From contig CANCSL010000021.1 in the NCBI GenBank assembly GCA_947380835.1, positions 1-20,186 of the forward strand: DNA of 20,186 bases, written 5' to 3'. The stretch comes from Actinomycetota bacterium. Its GTDB lineage: Bacteria > Actinomycetota > Actinomycetes > Nanopelagicales > Nanopelagicaceae. The notes below the pieces were generated by a model. That model searched no databases. It saw nothing but the letters and a program-made list of their open reading frames with translations, and had not been told where the DNA came from. Below are positions 15,453-20,186 of this stretch, piece after piece; positions within the stretch are counted from its first letter, which is position 1, and every line of letters begins with the position of its first letter. A program made the translations under genes and the position numbers.

Positions 15453-15896
15453 GTGGCACTTCTCATTTCTGATCCGGCTTCCATGCATGAGTGGGGCGAA
15501 GAATTTGGGAAAGAACTTCGTGCCGGCGATTTGATCGTTCTGACCGGACCGCTTGGCGCGGGCAAGACCGCTTTGGTTCAGGGGATAGGCAAGGCCTTAG
15601 GAATTCTGGACATTACATCGCCAACATTTGTTATTTCGCGCGTTCATCACGCCGCAATTCCATTGGTGCATGTCGATGCATATCGTCTACTCGACAATCC
15701 GATGGCACTCTTTGATGATCTAGATCTCGATACCTTGCTCGACACCAGCATTGTCTGTATCGAATGGGGTTCGGAAGTCGTAGAGCGTTTGTCCCACGAC
15801 TATCTCGAACTCGCGCTTGAATATGGGGCAGGAGAGAGTGAGCGAACAATTACTGCAACAGGGCACGGTCAACGTTGGGGTCAGTTCCAATTATGA
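15453..15896 (+). CDS. tsaE: tRNA threonylcarbamoyladenosine biosynthesis ATPase TsaE
   Basis: TsaE is the P-loop ATPase that drives turnover of the TsaB-TsaD complex in making t6A at position 37 of ANN-decoding tRNAs. From GTG 15453 it has 147 residues, the family length. It shows Walker A GPLGAGKT (32-39), SPTFV (56-60), HVDAYRL (73-79) and EWG (104-106), all conserved in TsaE. The reading frame extends back to 15393, but that part lies in the terminator stem and cannot be coding. An ATG at 15483 is possible but would remove the first strand. The end overlaps tsaB by four bases (ATGA). Confidence 0.93.
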   Translation: MALLISDPASMHEWGEEFGKELRAGDLIVLTGPLGAGKTALVQGIGKALGILDITSPTFVISRVHHAAIPLVHVDAYRLLDNPMALFDDLDLDTLLDTSIVCIEWGSEVVERLSHDYLELALEYGAGESERTITATGHGQRWGQFQL

Positions 15897-16918
15897 CTAC
15901 TTCCTTAGTTTTAGATACCTCCACCAGCCGCACCACGGTTGGCATCGTTCAAGATGGCGCTGAGATTGCACACTTCCATCATGATGATCCGCTGGCGCAC
16001 GGTGAGGTACTCCCTCGGTTGGTCGCCCAGGCTTTAGATGTTTGCTCTGAAGTTGATGAGGTAATTGTCGGCATGGGTCCAGGTCCTTTTACTGGGCTTA
16101 GGGTTGCCATCGCATTTGGGGAGTCATTTGCCCTGGCGCGCAAAATTCCATTTATTGGCATCTGTTCACTCGACGCCATTGTTCCTCCTCCTGGCACACA
16201 TGATTATGCAGTGGCAACAGATGCTCGCCGCAAAGAAGTCTTTTGGGCTCGTTATGAAGGCGGTCATCGGATCGGCCAGGCGCAGACGAGTTCCCCGATA
16301 ACTTTGAAATTGTTGGACATTCCCATCTTTGGCGAAGGCGCCATCAAGTACGGGTTAGCACAGTCAGAACATGATCCATATCCGCAAGTTGGCGGGTTGA
16401 TCGCTGCCGCGCGAAATGGAACCCATTATTCGACTCCGATTTATGTCCGTCGTCCTGATGCATTTGCGGCACCGAAAGATGTCACCTTTCGCCCAATGAA
16501 TGCTCTGGATTTAGTCAGTATTTTCGATATCGAGAAACGCGCTTACGCAAAAGAGTCATGGTCGATGGCACAGCTGAAAGAGGAATTAGCCAGTAAAAAT
16601 CGTTGGTATCTCGTGGCCGAGAAAAATAGTTCGGTGGTGGGCTACGTGGGCGGCTTATGTGTACACGGAGTAACCGATGTTCTCACTCTGACAGTTCATC
16701 CGGATTTTCGTCGACTTGGAATTGCTCGAGAATTATTGCGTCGACTCATCGATTGGTCTCGAACTCAAAAAGCAACGGCGATGATGTTAGAAATGAGAAT
16801 CGGAAATGTGGAGGCCGAACCTCTCTATCTTGCTTTTGGGTTTGTAGAAATTTCACATCGAGATAATTATTACGGTCCTGGCCTTACAGCGATCATTATG
16901 CGGAAAGACCTCACATGA
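15893..16918 (+). CDS. tsaB-rimI: Fusion of TsaB (t6A synthesis) and RimI (S18 alanine N-acetyltransferase)
   Basis: This 341-residue protein combines two enzymes that are separate in E. coli. Residues 1 to about 190 are TsaB, the inactive kinase-like partner of TsaD: LVLDTSTSRT (5-14), HGEVLPRLV (36-44), GPGPFTGLRVAI (62-73), DARRKEVFWARY (110-121) and the end YVRRPDA (184-190). Residues from about 198 to 341 are a GNAT domain of RimI type: acetyl-CoA loop RRLGIA (273-278), then LEMRIGN...LYLAFGF, where Glu300 and Tyr312 match the catalytic pair of RimI. RimI acetylates the N-terminal alanine of ribosomal protein S18. The linker is only about ten residues. The ATG at 15893 overlaps the tsaE stop, and the gene overlaps tsaD by four bases. 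TsaB-RimI fusions are known in some actinobacteria. Confidence 0.93.
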   Translation: MTTSLVLDTSTSRTTVGIVQDGAEIAHFHHDDPLAHGEVLPRLVAQALDVCSEVDEVIVGMGPGPFTGLRVAIAFGESFALARKIPFIGICSLDAIVPPPGTHDYAVATDARRKEVFWARYEGGHRIGQAQTSSPITLKLLDIPIFGEGAIKYGLAQSEHDPYPQVGGLIAAARNGTHYSTPIYVRRPDAFAAPKDVTFRPMNALDLVSIFDIEKRAYAKESWSMAQLKEELASKNRWYLVAEKNSSVVGYVGGLCVHGVTDVLTLTVHPDFRRLGIARELLRRLIDWSRTQKATAMMLEMRIGNVEAEPLYLAFGFVEISHRDNYYGPGLTAIIMRKDLT

Positions 16919-17952
16919 TCACAGACCAGCCGATTGTTTTAGGTATCGAAACATCATGCGATGAAACGGCAGTTGGAATTGTGCGTGGTCGCCATTTATT
17001 GGCCAACGTCATTTCCTCCAGTGTTGAAGAGCACGCTCGTTTTGGTGGTGTTGTTCCCGAAGTTGCAAGCCGCGCACATCTTGAGGCGATGCCTTCAGTG
17101 ATCGCTCAGGCTCTGCGGGAAGCAAAACTTTCCATTGACGATGTCGATGCCTTCGCAGTAACTGCCGGCCCTGGTCTCATCGGTGCACTTTTGGTTGGAG
17201 TCAGTGCTGCCTCTGGGCTCGCACTTGGGCAAGGCAAACCTCTTTACGGCGTAAATCATTTGTCCGCTCATGTTGCAGTCGATGCGCTGGAATCCACCGG
17301 CGACATTGCCCCAGCAATCGGACTACTCGTGAGCGGTGGCCACAGTTCAATCTTGCAGATCGGCGACATCACTCAGGATGTTCGAACCATGGGGCAGACC
17401 ATTGACGATGCGGCAGGTGAAGCGTTCGACAAGATTGCTCGAATTTTAGGTTTGGGTTTTCCTGGGGGACCTGCAATCGACCTCGAGGCCAGAAGCGGAG
17501 ATCCTTCCGCCATCGCCTTTCCGCGCGGGCTAACCCAAGCTGCAGATCTAGTGGCCCATGAATTTGATTTCTCTTTCTCTGGGCTAAAAACTGCTGTGGC
17601 TAGGTACCTGGCTCAGACCCCCAACCACATTCGTGCCGATGTGGCAGCATCTTTCCAAGAGGCGATTGTTGACGTTCTGCTTCAGAAGGCTCTCAAGGCG
17701 TGCGCTCAGACGGGTATCGACAATCTGGTAATCGCAGGCGGAGTGGCGGCAAATTCCAGATTACGTGAGCTGGCACAGCTTCGATCTGCCAAAGCGGGCG
17801 TCCATTTAAGTACTCCTACTCCGGCCCTGTGCACTGATAACGGCGCGATGGTGGCAATTCTGGGCTCATTGGCCCTAGAAAAAGGGGCCAAGCCCTCGGA
17901 AATCGGCATATGCGCCGATTCCAGCCCGGGTCTAGCCCGTGTGATTTTCTAA
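16915..17952 (+). CDS. tsaD: tRNA N6-adenosine threonylcarbamoyltransferase TsaD
   Basis: TsaD (formerly Gcp) transfers the threonylcarbamoyl group from threonylcarbamoyl-AMP to A37 of tRNA. It has 345 residues, the usual length. It begins with VLGIETSCDETAVGIV (8-23). The metal site is His115 and His119 in NHLSAH plus Asp308 in CTDNGAM. Other ASKHA-fold elements are SGGHS (140-144), GEAFDKIARILGLGFPGGP (168-186), FSFSGLKTA and GGVAANSRLR (275-284). The ATG overlaps the tsaB-rimI stop (ATGA). TsaC or TsaC2, which makes the activated intermediate, is not in this window and must be elsewhere. The groES promoter begins two bases after the stop. Confidence 0.97.
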   Translation: MITDQPIVLGIETSCDETAVGIVRGRHLLANVISSSVEEHARFGGVVPEVASRAHLEAMPSVIAQALREAKLSIDDVDAFAVTAGPGLIGALLVGVSAASGLALGQGKPLYGVNHLSAHVAVDALESTGDIAPAIGLLVSGGHSSILQIGDITQDVRTMGQTIDDAAGEAFDKIARILGLGFPGGPAIDLEARSGDPSAIAFPRGLTQAADLVAHEFDFSFSGLKTAVARYLAQTPNHIRADVAASFQEAIVDVLLQKALKACAQTGIDNLVIAGGVAANSRLRELAQLRSAKAGVHLSTPTPALCTDNGAMVAILGSLALEKGAKPSEIGICADSSPGLARVIF

Positions 17953-17953
17953 A

Positions 17954-17982
17954 TTGACCATACCCCCAACCCCGTTTAGAGT
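17954..17982 (+). promoter_or_regulatory. Predicted promoter of groES-groEL
   Basis: TTGACC at 17954-17959 and TAGAGT at 17977-17982, with a 17-base spacer, form the best promoter in the window. The start point would be near 17989, inside the CIRCE operator, as expected for HrcA repression. The -35 element begins two bases after the tsaD stop codon. Confidence 0.7.
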
Positions 17983-17987
17983 TTGAG

Positions 17988-18014
17988 TTAGCACTCTCGC
18001 CCTGAGTCTGCTAA
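17988..18014 (+). promoter_or_regulatory. CIRCE operator (HrcA binding site)
   Basis: The CIRCE consensus is TTAGCACTC-N9-GAGTGCTAA. The left arm TTAGCACTC at 17988-17996 is perfect. After nine bases the right arm reads GTCTGCTAA (18006-18014), matching seven of nine positions. Overall length and spacing are exact. It overlaps the predicted transcription start of groES, which implies heat-inducible repression by HrcA; no hrcA gene is in this window. Confidence 0.85.
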
Positions 18015-18113
18015 CTCGGCAGAAATTCGCCGGCAAGCGAAAAGGGTGCGAGGTGAAGGAAACCCTTAGGGAGCCCTGCGGGTTTGAAGTTGTCCAACTT
18101 AGATTCTTACTAG
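18015..18113 (+). promoter_or_regulatory. Folded 5' leader of groES with competing hairpins
   Basis: The mRNA leader from the predicted start to the groES ATG is about 138 bases long, the longest in the window. AAACCC (18060-18065) can pair with GGGTTT (18080-18085), enclosing AGG/CCT with a GAGC loop. AAGTTG (18087-18092) can pair with CAACTT (18095-18100). Alternatively, AAGGGT (18042-18047) can pair with ACCCTT (18062-18067), which excludes the first hairpin. The ribosome-binding site AAGGAG at 18114-18119 stays outside these stems. No T-tract follows, so this is not a terminator. Function is unknown. Confidence 0.35.
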
Positions 18114-18126
18114 AAGGAGCGCACAC

Positions 18127-18423
18127 ATGGCCGTCGCCATTAAGCCACTCGAAGATCGCATTGTTGTAAAGGCCAATGAGGCCGAGCAGACCACTGCTTC
18201 CGGTCTGGTAATCCCAGATACCGCAAAAGAGAAGCCACAAGAAGGCACTGTTATTGCTGTTGGACCAGGTCGTTTTGACGACGGCGTCCGCACACCAATG
18301 GATGTCCAGGTTGGCGATGTAGTTCTCTACAGCAAGTACGGCGGAACTGAAGTTAAGTACAACAACGAGGAGTACTTGGTTCTTTCAGCTCGCGACGTTC
18401 TTGCCATCATCGAGAAGAAGTAA
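18127..18423 (+). CDS. groES: Co-chaperonin GroES
   Basis: GroES is the heptameric 10-kDa lid of the GroEL folding chamber. The 98-residue product has the family length. It starts AVAIKPLEDRIVVK, has the mobile loop around TTASGLVIPDTAKEKP (22-37), which docks on GroEL, then EGTVIAVGPGR (39-49), VGDVVLYSKYGGTEVK (62-77) and the end ARDVLAIIEKK. AAGGAG at 18114-18119, seven bases before the ATG, is a strong ribosome-binding site. It is transcribed from the promoter and CIRCE operator upstream. groEL begins eight bases after its stop. Confidence 0.98.
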   Translation: MAVAIKPLEDRIVVKANEAEQTTASGLVIPDTAKEKPQEGTVIAVGPGRFDDGVRTPMDVQVGDVVLYSKYGGTEVKYNNEEYLVLSARDVLAIIEKK

Positions 18424-18431
18424 CGCGCCAC

Positions 18432-20069
18432 ATGGGTAAAAGCCTATTTTTTGATGAGACCGCTCGTCGAGCTATGGAACGCGGCGTCAACATTCTTGCT
18501 GACACCGTCAAAGTAACTCTCGGACCTAAGGGTCGCAATGTTGTTATTGCTAAATCCTTTGGTGCCCCGCTCATCACCAACGATGGTGTCACCATCGCTA
18601 AAGAAATTGAACTCTCTGATCCAGCCGAAAACATGGGCGCTCAGCTTGTAAAGCAAGTTGCTGAGAAGACCAATGATGTTGCCGGTGACGGAACAACTAC
18701 TGCCACAGTATTGGCACAAGCCATGGTTAAAGAAGGTCTGCGCAATCTTGCAGCCGGAGCACAACCAATGGATCTCAAGTCAGGAATCGAAGCTGCAGTT
18801 CGCGCAATTTCTGAAGAACTGCGCAAGAACTCAACTGCTGTCAGCGAAAAGTCTCAGATTGCCGATGTTGCAACAATTTCAGCACAAGATAAAGCAATTG
18901 GCGATCTCATTGCAGAAGCGATGGACAAGGTCGGCAAAGATGGCGTCATCACTGTTGAAGAGTCATCGACCACTGGCCTCGAACTCGATTTCACCGAAGG
19001 TATGCAATTCGATAAGGGTTACATCTCACCTTACTTCGTAACTGATTCAGATCGCATGGAAACAGTGCTTGAAGATGCTTATGTACTTATCTCTGGTGGA
19101 AAGATTTCAGCACTCAATGAGATCCTTCCAATCTTGGAGAAGGTTGCACAAGCAAATAAGCCACTTTTGATTATCGCTGAAGATGTTGAAGGCGAAGCGC
19201 TTTCTACTCTCGTTGTTAACCGCATGCGTGGAACTTTTACCTCTGCCGCCGTTAAAGCCCCTGGTTTTGGCGATCGTCGCAAGGCCATGTTGCAAGACAT
19301 TGCAGTGCTCACCGGTGGACAAGTTATTACGGCCGAAGTTGGTCTCAAACTCGATCAGGTCACCATTGATCTCTTGGGTCGCGCTCGTCGCGTCGTTATC
19401 ACCAAGGACAACACCACCATCATTGATGGCGCTGGCGACAAGGCCGAGGTCGAAGCTCGCGTTGGCGAAATTCGCAACGAAATTGCAACCACTGATTCCG
19501 ACTGGGATCGCGAGAAGTTGCAAGAGCGAGTGGCAAAACTTGCTGGTGGCGTCTGTGTCATCAAGGTCGGCGCACACACCGAAGTCGAACTCAAAGAGAA
19601 GAAGCACCGTCTGGAAGATGCGATCTCAGCAACCCGTGCGGCTGTTGAAGAAGGTATCGTCGTTGGCGGAGGCGCTGCGCTCGTTCATGCTGCGGCTGCT
19701 TTAGATAACGATCTCGGATACGAAGGCGATGCTGCAGTTGGAGTGCGTCTCGTTCGCAAAGCTTGCGACGAACCACTTCGTTGGATTGCAGAAAATGCCG
19801 GACAAGAGGGATACGTCGTCGTTGCCAAGGTTCGCACCTTGAAGGCTGACGAGGGTTACAACGCTGCCACCGATGAATACACCGACCTAGTTAAGGCCGG
19901 CGTCATCGATCCAGTGAAGGTGACTCGTTCTGCTCTGGCCAATGCTGCTTCAATCGCGGCAATGTTTATCACCACTGAGGCTATGGTCTTTGAAACTCCA
20001 GAAGATGAGAAGCCACAAAACCAAGAGGGTCATGGCCACAGCCATGGACCTGGCGGTCACAACCACTAG
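18432..20069 (+). CDS. groEL: Chaperonin GroEL, GroEL1-like with histidine-rich tail
   Basis: GroEL is the tetradecameric 60-kDa ATP-dependent protein-folding chamber. It has 545 residues. The equatorial domain has TLGPKGRNV (29-37), NDGVT (50-54) and the nucleotide-binding GDGTTTATV (85-93) with Asp86. The apical domain has MQFDKGYISPYF, and the second equatorial part has RLEDAISATRAAVEEGIVVGGG, containing the ATPase aspartate. The last 13 residues are GHGHSHGPGGHNH with five histidines, instead of the Gly-Met repeat of E. coli GroEL. Actinobacterial GroEL1, encoded beside groES, has such a tail, while a separate GroEL2 has the Gly-Met tail. No clear ribosome-binding site precedes the ATG, so translation may be coupled to groES. 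A terminator follows. Confidence 0.97.
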   Translation: MGKSLFFDETARRAMERGVNILADTVKVTLGPKGRNVVIAKSFGAPLITNDGVTIAKEIELSDPAENMGAQLVKQVAEKTNDVAGDGTTTATVLAQAMVKEGLRNLAAGAQPMDLKSGIEAAVRAISEELRKNSTAVSEKSQIADVATISAQDKAIGDLIAEAMDKVGKDGVITVEESSTTGLELDFTEGMQFDKGYISPYFVTDSDRMETVLEDAYVLISGGKISALNEILPILEKVAQANKPLLIIAEDVEGEALSTLVVNRMRGTFTSAAVKAPGFGDRRKAMLQDIAVLTGGQVITAEVGLKLDQVTIDLLGRARRVVITKDNTTIIDGAGDKAEVEARVGEIRNEIATTDSDWDREKLQERVAKLAGGVCVIKVGAHTEVELKEKKHRLEDAISATRAAVEEGIVVGGGAALVHAAAALDNDLGYEGDAAVGVRLVRKACDEPLRWIAENAGQEGYVVVAKVRTLKADEGYNAATDEYTDLVKAGVIDPVKVTRSALANAASIAAMFITTEAMVFETPEDEKPQNQEGHGHSHGPGGHNH

Positions 20070-20083
20070 TTGTGAATCTACTT

Positions 20084-20118
20084 AATAAGCCCTGCCAATT
20101 ATGGTGGGGCTTATTTTT
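20084..20118 (+). terminator. Intrinsic terminator of groES-groEL
   Basis: AATAAGCCC (20084-20092) pairs perfectly with GGGCTTATT (20107-20115). The stem continues through two G-T wobble pairs and CCA/TGG to a four-base ATTA loop, about 14 bp in all. TTTTT at 20114-20118 follows. It begins 15 bases after the groEL stop. Confidence 0.92.
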
Positions 20119-20136
20119 ATGCATTATGGTGAATCT

Positions 20137-20186
20137 ATGAGTATGGGCTCGATGGGATCTGGAAGTTGGCAGTGCCCCAATTGCGG
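20137..20186 (+). CDS. Start of an unidentified protein with a zinc-ribbon-like CPNCG motif (runs off the window)
   Basis: From the ATG at 20137 the frame reads Met-Ser-Met-Gly-Ser-Met-Gly-Ser-Gly-Ser-Trp and then Gln-Cys-Pro-Asn-Cys-Gly at the window edge. A CPxCG knuckle near the N-terminus is typical of small zinc-ribbon proteins, but a second Cys pair would be needed to confirm this. ATG codons at 20143 and 20152 are alternative starts. TATGGT at 20125-20130, six bases before the ATG, could be a -10 element giving a leaderless mRNA; GGTGA at 20128-20132 could instead be a weak ribosome-binding site. Only 17 codons are visible, so no function is assigned. Confidence 0.45.
   Translation, partial: MSMGSMGSGSWQCPNC

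Noticed and set aside
19107..19704. Long frames on both strands inside groEL (minus 19107-19607, plus 19183-19704)
   Set aside because: Both are shadows of groEL codon bias; the sense frame carries all GroEL motifs.

Overview
The window reads as a piece of an actinobacterial chromosome with a near-neutral base composition, unlike the high-GC actinomycetes. The gene order rplQ tail, truA, rplM, rpsI, glmM, glmS, alr, tsaE, tsaB, rimI, tsaD, groES, groEL matches the order known from Mycobacterium tuberculosis and relatives. Individual genes agree: L13 and S9 have actinobacterial N-termini, TsaB is fused to RimI, and the GroEL next to groES has a histidine-rich tail as in actinobacterial GroEL1. 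Short intergenic gaps and many ATGA or TAATG overlaps suggest a compact genome, possibly a streamlined aquatic lineage; that last step is inference. All recognised genes are on the + strand. I saw no tRNA, rRNA, CRISPR array, insertion sequence or phage gene.

Layout. (1) 1-2480: the last codons of a gene that is probably rplQ, then truA and an ABC-F ATPase, closed by a probable terminator. (2) 2517-3609: promoter, a small hairpin beside the ribosome-binding site, rplM and rpsI. (3) 3648-8966: a cell-envelope precursor block of glmM, glmS, a PAP2-type membrane phosphatase, acpS and alr, which supplies UDP-GlcNAc precursors, 4'-phosphopantetheine for acyl carrier protein, and D-alanine. (4) 8999-15376: a branched-chain-amino-acid-type (HAAT/Liv) ABC importer with two ATPases, two permeases and an exported binding protein, followed by an exported alpha/beta hydrolase and a 13-bp perfect terminator. 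(5) 15453-17952: tsaE, tsaB-rimI and tsaD, three components of the tRNA t6A37 machinery with the S18 acetyltransferase fused in. (6) 17954-20118: groES-groEL with a strong promoter, a CIRCE operator, a folded leader and a terminator. (7) 20137 to the end: the start of a zinc-ribbon-like protein.

Most of the window is conserved housekeeping. The accessory part is the roughly 6.4-kb transport-plus-hydrolase cassette between alr and tsaE, two genes that are close neighbours in other actinobacteria. Its arrangement suggests extracellular hydrolysis of an unknown substrate followed by uptake of a product. Other points of interest are a degenerate signature motif in the LivG-like ATPase, a binding protein without a lipobox, mutually exclusive hairpins in the groES leader, and two genes that appear to start leaderless immediately behind a terminator. 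I found no convincing undescribed defence or mobile system.
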